Part shown: positions 1 through 9,608 of the stretch, piece after piece | Layout of the letters: each line of letters starts with the position of its first letter | Numbering within the stretch: the first letter of the stretch is position 1 | Source of the DNA: Chloroflexi bacterium AL-N1 | GTDB taxonomy: Bacteria > Chloroflexota > Chloroflexia > Chloroflexales > Roseiflexaceae | DNA length: 64,000 bases | Assembly (NCBI GenBank): GCA_013122435.1 | Contig: WYDT01000003.1 | Coordinates: forward strand, 310,001-374,000 | Direction of reading: 5' to 3' | The notes under the pieces: generated by a model | Database searches by the model: none | Told to the model about the DNA's origin: nothing | The model's input: the letters and a program-made list of their open reading frames with translations, nothing else | Made by a program: the position numbers and the translations under genes

Positions 1-16
1 TTTGTGCAACACACCA

Positions 17-1066
17 CTAATCCTGTACATCATAACAGATCAGCTCCCTGCCATGAGCGACATACAGTCGGCGATTGTCGTAGTGCATGCCACCAAAATC
101 GTTTCTCGTTTTGAGTTTTACCTGTTTCACCAGAGCGCCTGATTGTGCTTCCAGAAGATGTACGCTGCCATCCTTACTCAGAAAAGCGACCACATCCTGT
201 ATGTACACAGGCTGAGCAGCCACCTCGTCTGTCGTTTGGGATTGCCAGCGCAGATTGTATTGGACTGATTGCGTTGGTACGTCGCGGTCTGTTGTAATCT
301 CTACGGCATAACATTGCCCTTCTCCATCACCAAAGTACAGCATATCGTTGTACAGTAATAGCTGTGCATTGACCGCAAAATCTTTTTGTAACGACAATGT
401 CGTAAGCAATGTACCGTTTTGCAGATCATAGGCACGTAATTCACCATGACTTCCAATGTAAATAACGCCTGTCTGAACAACAGGATGAAACATGTAGTGT
501 TCGCTGGGTATTTGCCACAGCACATGACCATTGTCTAATGATACGCAAGATAATATGACTCCCTCTTTACGTCTAGCCGTACTATAGATCACGCGTCCTT
601 CACTAATAGCCGCGACATAAGTATGACCGCCGGTGGGAATCTGCCACCGCAACTGCCCACTCGATGTATCAAAACAGCGTACCTGTGCCGTCTGTGAGCT
701 GAGATCGGGGACGACCACTCTGCCGTGATGATCAAGCACAGGGACATTCACGTTAGTCCTCGTTTTAGGAGTCTGCCAGCGTATCTGTCCACTTGCGCCA
801 TCAAGACAATGAACTTGACCATCAAAGCTGCTTAGATACACATACCCCTCTGTGTCAACTACTGGTGCATTCAATATATGTGGAACAGTGAATTGCCAGC
901 GCTCAATGCCAGATGCTGCATTAATACAGTATAGGACACTCTCATAAAAACTGCCTTTCTGGTAGTGAAACACCCCAAAGGCACGACCATCGTGCAGCGC
1001 TGGCTGTCGAGCACCAACATATCGTTTGCCTTTGAGGGTATAGGCCCAATTGCGCGTTACGTTCAT
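17..1066 (-). CDS. PQQ-binding-like beta-propeller repeat protein
   Basis: A 349-residue protein built almost entirely of beta-propeller blades of the PQQ/BamB type. The recurring pattern is a Trp-Gln pair (RWQ, LWQ) followed by short strands such as GYVYLSS, GVIYIGS and MLYFGDG, with roughly seven blades. The family folds into a seven- or eight-bladed propeller used for protein contacts or quinone binding. I see no N-terminal signal peptide or lipobox, so export is doubtful, and there are no catalytic residues pointing to a dehydrogenase. The gene lies 17 bp downstream of the DUF1361 membrane-protein gene on the same strand, so the two probably share a transcript. A scaffold or sensor role is only an inference. 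The fold assignment is firm; the function is unknown. Confidence 0.8.
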   Translation of the reverse strand: MNVTRNWAYTLKGKRYVGARQPALHDGRAFGVFHYQKGSFYESVLYCINAASGIERWQFTVPHILNAPVVDTEGYVYLSSFDGQVHCLDGASGQIRWQTPKTRTNVNVPVLDHHGRVVVPDLSSQTAQVRCFDTSSGQLRWQIPTGGHTYVAAISEGRVIYSTARRKEGVILSCVSLDNGHVLWQIPSEHYMFHPVVQTGVIYIGSHGELRAYDLQNGTLLTTLSLQKDFAVNAQLLLYNDMLYFGDGEGQCYAVEITTDRDVPTQSVQYNLRWQSQTTDEVAAQPVYIQDVVAFLSKDGSVHLLEAQSGALVKQVKLKTRNDFGGMHYDNRRLYVAHGRELICYDVQD

Positions 1067-1083
1067 TTGATATCAAATCCTTT

Positions 1084-1773
1084 CTAGGGTGGTGTGTGGC
1101 GTGATGTACCGGGTAAGTAGGTAACTGCGACAATCACCAGGTATATGGTGAGAAAAAAGGTGGCGAATAATAAAGAGAAACCAAGTGTCTGTGGATGGTC
1201 AAAGGGTGCCTGGACACGACTTCCAATATCGATAAGCAGTTGCGTTGGGTTCGACAGAATGTCCCAACTATTCCAGCGTAGGAAACGTCCCAGATAAATA
1301 CCAAAACTTCCTAAGCTAATACTCCCGAGCACAAACAGCCATCCGGCAATATGTCCCAATCGCTGGGTGATGAGCATCTGCATGAACAACAACGATATCA
1401 CGCCCAGTAAAAAGCCGATCCATACTCCAGTGGCGATCATGATCAGATCATACCAGAGTGGAACCGGAGCAATCGGTTGGATATGCATCAAATCGGTTAC
1501 CAGATAGGGTGCGTTGGGAAAAAAGAGTAGCCAGAATCCCATACAGGGCAGAACAAAAATCCACACCAGCCATATGCGTGTCTGGGCCAGATTGTAGGCG
1601 ATGACCGCACTGAGCATGGGTAACCACGCTAAAAACAGATTCCAGATCAGCCATGCGTGCGTAAGCTCACCGGTTCGCGAGACTCGCATGACAAACGTGG
1701 CGATACAGAAGCATGTGGCGACCCCGAGCGCTGCCAGCACGGCCAATTGGCGAGCAGGTGATCCTGTACTCAT
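1084..1773 (-). CDS. DUF1361 family integral membrane protein
   Basis: A 229-residue hydrophobic protein with about six transmembrane segments. The central motif FPNAPYLVTDLMHI with WYDLIM after it is the hallmark I associate with DUF1361, a bacterial membrane family of unknown function. The ATG start has an upstream AGAGGAAC ribosome-binding site. It is the first gene of a likely two-gene unit with the beta-propeller gene that starts 17 bp beyond its stop. No catalytic motif is visible. The upstream intergenic region (1774-2009) separates it from a divergent DUF2237 gene and presumably carries both promoters. Confidence 0.8.
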   Translation of the reverse strand: MSTGSPARQLAVLAALGVATCFCIATFVMRVSRTGELTHAWLIWNLFLAWLPMLSAVIAYNLAQTRIWLVWIFVLPCMGFWLLFFPNAPYLVTDLMHIQPIAPVPLWYDLIMIATGVWIGFLLGVISLLFMQMLITQRLGHIAGWLFVLGSISLGSFGIYLGRFLRWNSWDILSNPTQLLIDIGSRVQAPFDHPQTLGFSLLFATFFLTIYLVIVAVTYLPGTSRHTPP

Positions 1774-2009
1774 CGAAACGTTCCTCTTTGCATAATGATG
1801 TCATATAACCCGCATACATTGATGTGAGCCTCAAACATAGCTGTAGATACTTATGTGTACGCATATGTCAACAAAAGGTTGCAGAAAGACTATACATCTA
1901 TTATTACCTTCCAAAACGTAAGGAGAGTAACCATTTATAAATGATAACTATTTGTGTAAGTCAATGTGGCTATTCTGCCTCGATGTTCTGAATCACACGA
2001 AGGTGCAAC

Positions 2010-2420
2010 ATGAATCAGGCGAAAAATGTGTATGGCACACCCCTCCAGACCTGTGGAACCTCACCGCTAACAGGATTTTACCGCGATGGCTGTTGTAATA
2101 CTGGCCCCGAAGATCAAGGTGTCCACACCGTGTGCGCACAGGTGAATGAGGCATTCTTGGCCTTTACCAAAGCGCGTGGCAACGACTTGAGTACACCAAT
2201 GCCAGCGTATGGCTTTCCCGGTCTCAAGCCGGGTGATCGGTGGTGCCTATGCGCGGCACGCTGGATGGAAGCCTATGAAGCAGGTGCCGCACCACCAGTT
2301 GTGCTTGAGGCAACCCATATGGCCACACTTGAGTACATCCCATTGGAAACCCTCGAGCAGCACGCCACCGATAAACAGGAAAAGCGTTGGTCGAATAATG
2401 GTGTTGGCCATCTAAACTAA
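2010..2420 (+). CDS. DUF2237 family protein
   Basis: A 136-residue soluble protein matching DUF2237 along nearly its whole length. Diagnostic pieces are GFYRDGCCNTGPED near residue 25, the ARGNDLSTP motif near residue 54, GFPGLKPGDRWCLCAARW near residues 69-86 and APPVVLEATH near residue 97. The family is widespread, small, rich in conserved Cys and Trp, and has no established function. The conserved Cys pairs suggest metal binding or redox chemistry, which is inference. The start has an AAGGTG ribosome-binding site. It stands alone, divergent from the DUF1361/propeller pair. The 270 bp downstream hold no gene but include an orphan terminator-like hairpin. Confidence 0.88.
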   Translation: MNQAKNVYGTPLQTCGTSPLTGFYRDGCCNTGPEDQGVHTVCAQVNEAFLAFTKARGNDLSTPMPAYGFPGLKPGDRWCLCAARWMEAYEAGAAPPVVLEATHMATLEYIPLETLEQHATDKQEKRWSNNGVGHLN

Positions 2421-2647
2421 GCCCTTTTTCGTGTAAGCGAAGAGAGTACGTACAACGGGGATCTTGTTGGTAAGGAGAAAAATAAGAAGATGGTCTTACA
2501 TTGCCCAATGATGTATCTGATCTATAAAATCTGATCAGGTACACTTCCCATGCAGAATGTGCAAGACGGTGTGGTATTCACTCAAAATCATCTGTGGCTC
2601 TCCCCAGGTGGGAGTTGTTTGGTCTAGCAAAGAAAGATTGTGAGTGT

Positions 2648-2688
2648 AAAAAACGCCCCGCCCGCTCGTGAAGGGTTCGAGCGGGCGG
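2648..2688 (-). terminator. orphan minus-strand rho-independent terminator
   Basis: A perfect 11-bp stem (CCGCCCGCTCG at 2658-2668 with CGAGCGGGCGG at 2678-2688) and a 9-nt loop. Read on the minus strand it is followed by GGCG and a run of six T. The nearest minus-strand gene to the right (3392-3616) is over 700 bp away, so the transcript it ends is unclear. Read on the plus strand there is no T run. Confidence 0.6.
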
Positions 2689-2866
2689 AAAAGTGAGAGA
2701 GGAGAAGGAAAAAAGTTATGTTGTCAGTATGGCATGCGAACATTACCAGATTAATACCAAACGCCCATCATGCTATCTGTCTGCCTTCAGACCATGGTAT
2801 ACTCCACATATCCCAGGTACTTTGTTGCAATCTGACGGGGTCGTTATCAATTCAAAGGAGAAATCG

Positions 2867-3343
2867 ATGACCACAACACCCATACAAACAGAACTTCTTG
2901 CCGCGCTTGAGCAAGAACGTATTACCTTGTCCGATCTGTTACCGCGTTTTAGCGACGAACAATGGCGTGCTAATACCCGAAGCGACGGATGGACGGTTCA
3001 CGATATTGCTATGCACATAGCGGATTCAAGTTATGGTCTATCACTCATCATTCTTGGAGAAGTGCAACCAAATCTTCCAGTCAACCCAGAAACTGGTTGG
3101 ATGGATGTGGATGATCTGAATGAACAGCGGCGGCAGAAAAACGCTGCGTTAGACCGTGACAAAGTGATGCAGCGGGTAACGGGCTCATTCGATCATGCAC
3201 GACGTGCTATTGAGCATACAGATGATCTGGATGCACCTGGCCCACTGGGGCCGAGTCGTACGAAAAGATCCTGGCTACAGCAGATTGTTTCACATGTAGA
3301 ATCGCATCGGCAAGAGTTAGAGGAGCTTATCGAGCAGCCGTAA
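2867..3343 (+). CDS. DinB / mycothiol-dependent maleylpyruvate isomerase-like protein
   Basis: A 158-residue four-helix-bundle protein of the DinB/MDMPI superfamily. The WTVHDIAMHIADS motif near residue 41 carries the first metal-ligand His of such proteins, and a second pair is in the C-terminal QIVSHVESHRQEL segment, as expected for a His3 metal site. Members are thiol-dependent transferases, isomerases or uncharacterised hydrolases. The start was set at the ATG preceded by AAAGGAG at 2854-2860. An upstream in-frame extension to 2693 lacks family similarity and runs just beside a terminator hairpin. The substrate is unknown. It is monocistronic and ends in a hairpin shared with the convergent small gene. 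Confidence 0.75.
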   Translation: MTTTPIQTELLAALEQERITLSDLLPRFSDEQWRANTRSDGWTVHDIAMHIADSSYGLSLIILGEVQPNLPVNPETGWMDVDDLNEQRRQKNAALDRDKVMQRVTGSFDHARRAIEHTDDLDAPGPLGPSRTKRSWLQQIVSHVESHRQELEELIEQP

Positions 3344-3353
3344 ATGGATAAAC

Positions 3354-3393
3354 AGCAAGAGGTGGAAACGTAGAGGCTTGGCCACCTCTTGCT
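3354..3393. terminator. hairpin between convergent genes
   Basis: A perfect 12-bp inverted repeat, AGCAAGAGGTGG (3354-3365) with CCACCTCTTGCT (3382-3393). It lies between the stop of the DinB-like gene and the stop codon of the convergent small gene, which it overlaps by two bases. There is no long T run, so it may act as a weak bidirectional terminator or a 3'-end protector. Confidence 0.5.
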
Positions 3394-3616
3394 ATGAGCC
3401 GACCGCACGTGCGGCGAGGCCCACCGGGGCAATATACAAGCGACTCTGGCCAAACGTGTTACGGGCTGCTGCCTCGACGAAAGCACTAAAAACCATGGAT
3501 GCCCACGATGGACTTGGTTGTTCGGTGTAGTGCTCCTGGGCTAACTCGGCTAAATGCGAGAGAAATGCCGGTGTGAAAGCAGGTTCGATAGTTCTAGGTA
3601 ATGGTTCGTTCTCCAT
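3392..3616 (-). CDS. small hypothetical protein
   Basis: A 74-residue protein I do not recognise. It is predicted to be mostly helical (FLSHLAELAQEHY, MVFSAFVEAAARNTF) and ends in a small hydrophobic stretch, LYIAPVGLAARAVGS. The ATG is preceded at good distance by a GGAG ribosome-binding site; a GTG two codons earlier is less well placed. Its 3' end coincides with a 12-bp hairpin. These signals support a real gene, but no function can be proposed. It is divergent from phoD across a 420-bp AT-rich gap. Confidence 0.5.
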   Translation of the reverse strand: MENEPLPRTIEPAFTPAFLSHLAELAQEHYTEQPSPSWASMVFSAFVEAAARNTFGQSRLYIAPVGLAARAVGS

Positions 3617-4040
3617 AGACACGCTCCGAAAATGTAAACGAGAAATATTTGTGTAGGTTTGTTTTTACCATAAAAGTATCATTGTGTCTATAGATGATTG
3701 CTCACCTTTCATTCGCGACACATGTGTCGATAGAAACTCTTCTCAAGGGCTTTAAGTTCAGTATTTTAGAATGTGATACAATTGTTATTCTCATCTTTTT
3801 GTGGCAGGATGTCTCTGTTTATTGTGCATCTTGTTGAACAATGGTCAACGACCTGCGTTTCATGAAGCGCTATAGAATGAAGTACTTCAAATTGTCTTTG
3901 ATTTATCTCATTTATGTGTACAAAGTGTGTTGATTTTTATGAAAATTAACAATAAAAACACCTTCCCTTAATGTAATTTGTATAATCTGCACTCCTATAT
4001 ATCAACATTGTTATCACAGTTTATGAGGAGCGGATCTGCA
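3617..4040. other. intergenic, AT-rich divergent promoter region
   Basis: About 420 bp of AT-rich sequence with no plausible gene, between the divergent small hypothetical gene and the phosphatase gene. A TATAAT box at 3981-3986 would place a transcript start near 3993, which fits the phosphatase start at 4041. No good -35 element is seen. Confidence 0.5.
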
Positions 4041-5816
4041 ATGAAACCCATGAATCGTCGTGCTTTTCTGCGTGTTGCTGGTCTTAGTTTGCTCACCCCC
4101 TACGTTTTAACGCATGTACAAGATATGGTAGCTGCTCAGACATCATCGAATGCTCTGCTGAACGAGCGTTGGTTTGCCGTCAATCCTGCCCAAGAGCCAG
4201 AACGTGTCTTTAGCCTCTCGGTAGCATCTGGTGATCCCTCGCCGAGTGGGGTGGTGCTCTGGACGCGGGTGAGTCCTGAAGTCTGGTCAGGAGATCGTCC
4301 GTTGGTTTTCGAGGTCGCGCAGGATGATCAATTCCAGCAGATCGTTGCTGGTGGTCTGATCAATAGTGCTGATTTTGGCCCTGAGCGTGATTATACGGTT
4401 TTGATTGATCTTGATGGCATCTTGGGTTCAAATCAGGTGTACTACTACCGTTTTATCTACAACGAAACGGCAAGTCGTACGGGGCGCTGCCGCACGTTGC
4501 CTGCCGCCGATGAGGACATCGAACAGGTGCGTTTCGCAGTACTGACCTGTCAGGACTATACCAACGGGTATTATGGTGCATTTGCACACCTCGCGCAGGA
4601 AGACATCGATTTTGTGATTCACCTGGGGGATTTTATCTATGAGTCGGCTGCCGACCCACGTTTCCAGCCATTGCCGTTCCCCGACCGCGCCGTGGTGTTG
4701 CCATCGGGTGAGCAGGTGGCCTTCGATCTCAACGATTATCGCTCGCTCTACCGTACCTATCGTTCTGATGTGTTTCTCCAGGCGGCGCTGGAGCAGCATA
4801 CCTGGATTATCATCTGGGATGATCATGAGACGGCCAATGATTGTTATTGGGATGAGGAACGTGACACCCTGGGTGCGCCAGACCACCCCTTCACCACGGA
4901 CCCGCAGTTCGGCAATGATCCGGCGCGGCTCAACCAACTCAAATTTGATGCTCAGCGTGCGTGGGCTGAATATGTTCCCGCACGTGTTCGTATCAACGAG
5001 AATGCGACACACCCCCAGGATTATTTACAAATCTATCGCCAGTTTGCTTTTGGCAGTCTAGTTGAGTTGTTTATGACGGATGAGCGAACCTACCGTTCGG
5101 CGCATCCCTGTGGTGAGGGAGATGTTGGTGAGCGTTATGCTTCAACCGGTTGTGAGGCACAGGCTGACCCCGCGCGTACAATGTTGGGTCAAACGCAGCG
5201 AGATTGGTTGATTACAGGAATGAAGGACTCGCAGGCGCTCTGGAAGGCGTGGGGTAATGAGGTGTTCCAGGCAGCTTTCAAACTTGGCCCTATCGACGAC
5301 ACGACGATCTATTTTAATCTGGATGCTTGGGATGGTTATGAGCAGGAGCGGGTGTTGATTGCCCGTGAGTTGCGCGATGCAGATGTGCGTAATCTGGTGG
5401 TTTTAACGGGCGATCTCCACAGCTATATCGTTTCATATCTCAAAGTAGATTACAGCAAATGGTGGAACTTTGGCCGCAGCAACATGGTCGGAGTGGAGTT
5501 TATGACCCCATCGGTAACATCGGCGAATTTCAAGGATATCATTGAAAATGCCGTGACGCACACCAGCCCTGAAGAGCAGGCGTTGCAAGAGGTCGGTACC
5601 GATTCGCTTATTGAGGATCTGGTACGTCTGACCAATCCGCATATCAAGTTTTTTAATAGTGAGTACTGGGGTTATGCGACGGTCGAGTTTAATCGATCAT
5701 ACTGCGAGTATACGGCCTATGATATCGATAAATCACAAAACAGCGCCGATGTGGCAAAGCGTGAGTTACGCCGCCTCCGTGTGCCGATCAATCGTGTGGT
5801 GATTGAGGACGCCTAA
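4041..5816 (+). CDS. phoD: alkaline phosphatase D (PhoD) family, Tat-exported
   Basis: A 591-residue phosphodiesterase/phosphomonoesterase of the PhoD family, which uses Fe/Ca for extracytoplasmic phosphate scavenging. The N-terminus MNRRAFLRVAGLSLL is a twin-arginine signal. A PhoD N-terminal domain (FSLSVASGDPSPSGVVLWTRV, roughly residues 55-75) is followed by the metallophosphatase core: LTCQDY, HLGDFIYE, the DDHETAND signature near residue 260 and LTGDLHSY near residue 460. The start at 4041 follows GAGGAG; a longer reading from 3978 would lie upstream of a TATAAT box and mask the Tat signal. It is monocistronic, ending in a strong hairpin before the convergent patatin gene. Phosphate starvation control is likely from the family, but I could not identify a Pho box. 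Confidence 0.92.
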   Translation: MKPMNRRAFLRVAGLSLLTPYVLTHVQDMVAAQTSSNALLNERWFAVNPAQEPERVFSLSVASGDPSPSGVVLWTRVSPEVWSGDRPLVFEVAQDDQFQQIVAGGLINSADFGPERDYTVLIDLDGILGSNQVYYYRFIYNETASRTGRCRTLPAADEDIEQVRFAVLTCQDYTNGYYGAFAHLAQEDIDFVIHLGDFIYESAADPRFQPLPFPDRAVVLPSGEQVAFDLNDYRSLYRTYRSDVFLQAALEQHTWIIIWDDHETANDCYWDEERDTLGAPDHPFTTDPQFGNDPARLNQLKFDAQRAWAEYVPARVRINENATHPQDYLQIYRQFAFGSLVELFMTDERTYRSAHPCGEGDVGERYASTGCEAQADPARTMLGQTQRDWLITGMKDSQALWKAWGNEVFQAAFKLGPIDDTTIYFNLDAWDGYEQERVLIARELRDADVRNLVVLTGDLHSYIVSYLKVDYSKWWNFGRSNMVGVEFMTPSVTSANFKDIIENAVTHTSPEEQALQEVGTDSLIEDLVRLTNPHIKFFNSEYWGYATVEFNRSYCEYTAYDIDKSQNSADVAKRELRRLRVPINRVVIEDA

Positions 5817-5840
5817 TTGGCTGGGATCGCTCGGTTTTGT

Positions 5841-5880
5841 ACACTCTACCGTAGTATTGCGAATGACTATGGTAGAGTGT
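5841..5880. terminator. bidirectional hairpin terminator between phoD and patatin gene
   Basis: Inverted repeat ACACTCTACC (5841-5850) with GGTAGAGTGT (5871-5880). It extends inward through a G-T wobble and TAGT/ACTA to about 15 bp, with a short loop. It lies between the convergent phosphatase and patatin genes. Confidence 0.65.
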
Positions 5881-5899
5881 TTGTAGCATAAAACACCGT

Positions 5900-7000
5900 T
5901 TATGCCTGTTGTTCAAGTTGTCCATCGATAGAAGTTGATGACGTTTGTTTGCGTAGAAACGACAACCCGAATGCTTGACGTCGAGGTGGTTTTGGTGGTG
6001 CAGGCTCCATCGCCATGGTTTGCCATGTCCGTAATTCGAGGAGCAGATCCATGGCCTCTCGTGCTGCTAGCTCACCGGCTTTGCGCCCTTCATCTGGTCG
6101 GTTCATATTCAGCGTGGGAATCTCATCTACTTCGGGACGTATCAACACATCCGGTGGATTCTGCGCGAGGCGTGTTTCGGTCGCGTGAGAGATAAGGAGT
6201 GACAAGGCACGGTTCGCAATGGCAAACTGACGTGGCGCCAATGCCAGACGTGCAACCGGATTGTCGGGTACTTCCAGGGTTTGTGCAAACTGTGTGTTTG
6301 TGGCAACCAACTGCACGGCAATAATGCGGTTTGCACCTAACTGTCGAGCAACATCGGTTGGGACATTGTTGAGGATTCCACCATCTGCAAGGAGCGCTTG
6401 ATCGCGGGCTACGGGTGGGAAGACGCCTGGCAGGGCCGTTGTGGCGAGCAGGGCTGGCACCAGTGGCCCTTCGTTGATAAACATATCCTGACCGCTGACC
6501 AGATCAACGGCGACCACTGCACAGGGTATAGACAGATCGGCGAAGGTACGTTCGCCAAGGAGTTTCTGGAGAACAGCTTCACGTTTGCGTGAGCCAATAA
6601 ACCCGGTGCGGGTCGGATCGGCCACCGCGATACGTCGCACGGTGCTTTCCTGAAACACCTGTGAAATTTCATTGAGGGAGAGGCCAGCGGCGTAGAGCAC
6701 CCCGACCGCACCACCAATTGATGTCCCTACAATCATGTCAATTTGTACGTCCAGTTCTTCGAGCACCTGTAATACACCTAGGTGAGCACCACCTTTGCCG
6801 CCACCACCGCCGAGCACTACAGACAGACACCGTGGTTCAGGGGCCTCTGGTACAGATGGCTGGAGCTTTTCGTAGAGCGGGTGTTGTTGCCACCACCGCC
6901 GTGTTGCGTTGCGCACAGAACCGTTTTCGTCACGGCGTGGCAGGCGTTGCTTCAAGAAATGGCTGATGTGTTGTTGTAGATGCTCCAATCGCTGCTCCAT
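5900..7000 (-). CDS. patatin-like phospholipase (RssA/NTE type)
   Basis: A 366-residue serine acyl hydrolase of the patatin family. The glycine-rich oxyanion motif GGGGGKGGAHLG sits near residues 62-73, the nucleophile elbow GTSIGG near residue 94, and the catalytic-dyad Asp in ADGGILNN near residue 205. The family hydrolyses phospholipids or lysophospholipids. There is no signal peptide or membrane segment, so it acts in the cytosol or at the inner face of the membrane. The N-terminal 55 residues are basic and helical; the C-terminal tail is proline-rich. The start has AAGGAG well placed. It is convergent with phoD and divergent from the acyl-CoA synthetase gene. That pairing suggests lipid turnover feeding fatty-acid activation, but no shared transcript exists. 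Confidence 0.9.
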   Translation of the reverse strand: MEQRLEHLQQHISHFLKQRLPRRDENGSVRNATRRWWQQHPLYEKLQPSVPEAPEPRCLSVVLGGGGGKGGAHLGVLQVLEELDVQIDMIVGTSIGGAVGVLYAAGLSLNEISQVFQESTVRRIAVADPTRTGFIGSRKREAVLQKLLGERTFADLSIPCAVVAVDLVSGQDMFINEGPLVPALLATTALPGVFPPVARDQALLADGGILNNVPTDVARQLGANRIIAVQLVATNTQFAQTLEVPDNPVARLALAPRQFAIANRALSLLISHATETRLAQNPPDVLIRPEVDEIPTLNMNRPDEGRKAGELAAREAMDLLLELRTWQTMAMEPAPPKPPRRQAFGLSFLRKQTSSTSIDGQLEQQA

Positions 7001-7302
7001 ACACTTTCTCCTTCGTCAGGTCTTTGTAAGCGCCGAAAGTATGTTAACATCCTCACTCTTATAAACGAGTGTGAACCACTTTTAGGATGTTTATTGTGAT
7101 ACATATTTGTGGGATAGAGCTATCTCTATGCGATGTCCACAAGAAGCTACACATATCATACACAGAATGATCTACTTTCGCAATTCAACTTATGTATGAT
7201 ATTGGTTGCACAACAATTGTTCGGCAATATGGTACGATACCTGAGGCAGATTTGTTGCCAGGAAGTCTTGATAGAATAGCGATAAGAATGAGGAACAACC
7301 CA
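7001..7302. other. divergent intergenic region
   Basis: About 300 bp between the divergent patatin and acyl-CoA synthetase genes. An in-frame extension of the synthetase reaches 7192 but has no family similarity. No conserved element beyond presumed promoters was recognised. Confidence 0.4.
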
Positions 7303-8871
7303 ATGCACACCCGACCATCGTCAGTGGTGGAGGCGTTTACCACAAGCTGTCAGCGGTATCCGCAGAAGTTGGTGCTCTTGTTTGAGCAGCAGCAGTATAG
7401 CTTTGCACAACTCAACACCTTGGCTACTCGCTGGGCGAGCAGTCTGCGGGCTGCTGGTTTGCGAGCAGGTGAACGGGTGGCTTTGTTTCAGGAGAATAGC
7501 CCGACATTTATTGCAGCCTATCTTGGCATATTTATGGCTCGGGGCATTGTTGTATTGATCAATACACAATATCGGCAGACCGAGCTACGCCATATGCTGA
7601 GTGACGCAGGTGTCCGTATGTGTATCACGGACGCCGAGCGCTGGCCCGAATTGCAATACATCGTGAATGACATGCCACTCCTCGACTATGTGGTGGTACA
7701 CTCGATTGACTTTCTACCAGAGGGGCAATATGATGCGCTGACAGTAATGGACGAAGCGACCTTTATGGATCAGACGCCACGTGTCGAAGAATTAGATCCA
7801 GTTCCACTAAAAGCAACAGATATCGCGCTGATTGGCTACACCTCGGGGACAACGGGTCGTTCAAAAGGGGCCATGCTGACACACGGCAACCTGGTCGCCA
7901 ACAGCGTCGCGGTAACTACGGCGTGGCAGTGGAGTGCAGAAGATTGTTTGTTGTTGACGCTGCCGTTGTTTCACATCCATGGATTGGGTGTGGGTGTAAT
8001 AGGCTCTTTTTTGACGGGCAGCACCATCGATCTGCGACGGCGTTTTGATGCTGCCGATGTGTATGATACCTTGCTACAAGGTCAGACCACGATGTTCTTT
8101 GGCGTACCAACGATGTACACACGCTTGATCGCTGAGGCACAGCAACGGGATGTGCGTCCTGCGTCAATTCGATTGTATGTCTCTGGGTCCGCGCCACTCA
8201 GCCAACAGACGTTTGAGGAATTTGCTGAGTTATTTGGGCAGCAGATTCTCGAACGCTATGGTATGACCGAAACGATTATGAATTTGACTAACCCGTATGA
8301 AGGTGAGCGGCGTCCCGGTACCGTGGGCCTGCCTTTCCCTGGTCAGGCGGCACGCATCGTGGATATGCAAACTCGCCAACCGCTTGCTGATGGCGAAACC
8401 GGTGAGATTCAGGTGCGTGGGCCGCATGTATTTCATGGGTACTGGCGTAATCGAGAAGCAACCGCGACAGCTTTTGACGGCGATTGGTTTAATACCGGTG
8501 ATCTGGGTTGGCGTAGCGACGATGGCTACTACACGATTTCGGGGCGTGCCCGTGAACTCATCATCAGTGGTGGCTACAATGTGTATCCGCGTGAAGTTGA
8601 AGATGTGCTGTTAGCGCATCCAGGTATCGCTGAGGTGGCGGTGATTGGGTTGCCCCACCCCGATCTGGGTGAGCAAGTGGTCGTTGTGGTGGTACCCCAA
8701 CCAGCTCTGCACGAAACGCTGGACACTCAAGAGGTGATACGATGGTGTCGGGAACGCTTAGCGTCATATAAAAAGCCCCAACAGGTTCTTTTTTCTGCCC
8801 ACCTTCCTCGCAACATATTGGGCAAGATACAAAAGCATATCTTAAAGCAGCACTATGAGCGACAGGAATAG
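7303..8871 (+). CDS. long-chain fatty-acid--CoA ligase (AMP-binding)
   Basis: A 522-residue ANL-superfamily acyl-adenylating enzyme that activates a fatty or aryl acid with ATP and transfers it to CoA. Visible motifs are the P-loop-like TSGTTGRSKGAMLTHGN (near residue 180), YGMTET (near residue 317), the hinge GRARELIISGGYNVYPREVE (near residues 410-430), and the C-terminal LPRNILGKIQK containing the catalytic lysine. The preferred start follows GAGGA by nine bases; an ATG five codons earlier (7288) and a longer reading from 7192 are possible. The acid substrate cannot be told from the sequence. Monocistronic as far as seen. Confidence 0.92.
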   Translation: MHTRPSSVVEAFTTSCQRYPQKLVLLFEQQQYSFAQLNTLATRWASSLRAAGLRAGERVALFQENSPTFIAAYLGIFMARGIVVLINTQYRQTELRHMLSDAGVRMCITDAERWPELQYIVNDMPLLDYVVVHSIDFLPEGQYDALTVMDEATFMDQTPRVEELDPVPLKATDIALIGYTSGTTGRSKGAMLTHGNLVANSVAVTTAWQWSAEDCLLLTLPLFHIHGLGVGVIGSFLTGSTIDLRRRFDAADVYDTLLQGQTTMFFGVPTMYTRLIAEAQQRDVRPASIRLYVSGSAPLSQQTFEEFAELFGQQILERYGMTETIMNLTNPYEGERRPGTVGLPFPGQAARIVDMQTRQPLADGETGEIQVRGPHVFHGYWRNREATATAFDGDWFNTGDLGWRSDDGYYTISGRARELIISGGYNVYPREVEDVLLAHPGIAEVAVIGLPHPDLGEQVVVVVVPQPALHETLDTQEVIRWCRERLASYKKPQQVLFSAHLPRNILGKIQKHILKQHYERQE

Positions 8872-9608
8872 CGACCCCTATTCTGGTGGGCTATGCTATA
8901 CTTGCACGATGGCAGTCATCCTATGTGGTGCTGTCAACCATTGGTGTGTGGCTGGTAATGCGCCGCCGCTGGAGTAACACTCTAGAGGAACTTCCCGACT
9001 CCTCGCCCATTGCCTGGTGCAGTGGAAGGCCACCCCGCGAAACCGTAAGCGGGGGCACGATGGTGGTAACACGGTCGTGACGTAAGACGGCAACAGAGAG
9101 CAGTCCTACCACGGCCAGGGGCATGAGCTAATGGGGTAACGTGTTGGCTTGTGCCCCTGGCTGTTGGCAAAGGGTGAAAGGGTGGGGTCAGAGCCCACCA
9201 GCGTCGATAGCGATATCGGCGGCTAGGCGACTGCGCTGGCTGATGGGGAGCAAGGTGCGTGGGGCAGGCTTACTTGTGGGAGCTGCAAGGCGTTGGTACC
9301 ACATTGTTTGCTCGCATCGCCGCTGTAACGGTGAAGGTGGGTAACACCCACTAAACTAGGAGCAGCCTACGCAGTGCGTAGAGAGAGATGGCGGCATACA
9401 ACAGAATCGGGGGTACTGTTACCAGCCACACTTCCTGCTCTCCGTCTTGAATTACGATAGTTGGTAGTAAAATCGCTATTTGGATACCAGAAAAATGTTT
9501 CACTCTCCGTTGTGCTAAGTGTGTTGTCCAACTGAGCATGGCTAGCCACATCAATGCGGAGCATTGGGCAACTCTCCGCAATTCGTTTTGTGTAAGGAGC
9601 GTGATGTA
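8872..9608. other. gene-poor region, possible remnants of a membrane-protein gene
   Basis: About 740 bp with no convincing gene. On the minus strand two short readings look weakly protein-like. One ends at 9351 with a hydrophobic stretch (VWLVTVPPILLYAAISLYALRRL). The other, near 8921-9124, begins LAVVGLLSVAVL. Stops and frame changes separate them. They could be the decayed pieces of one small membrane protein or chance. GC skew and wording look unlike the neighbours. Low confidence. Confidence 0.35.
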
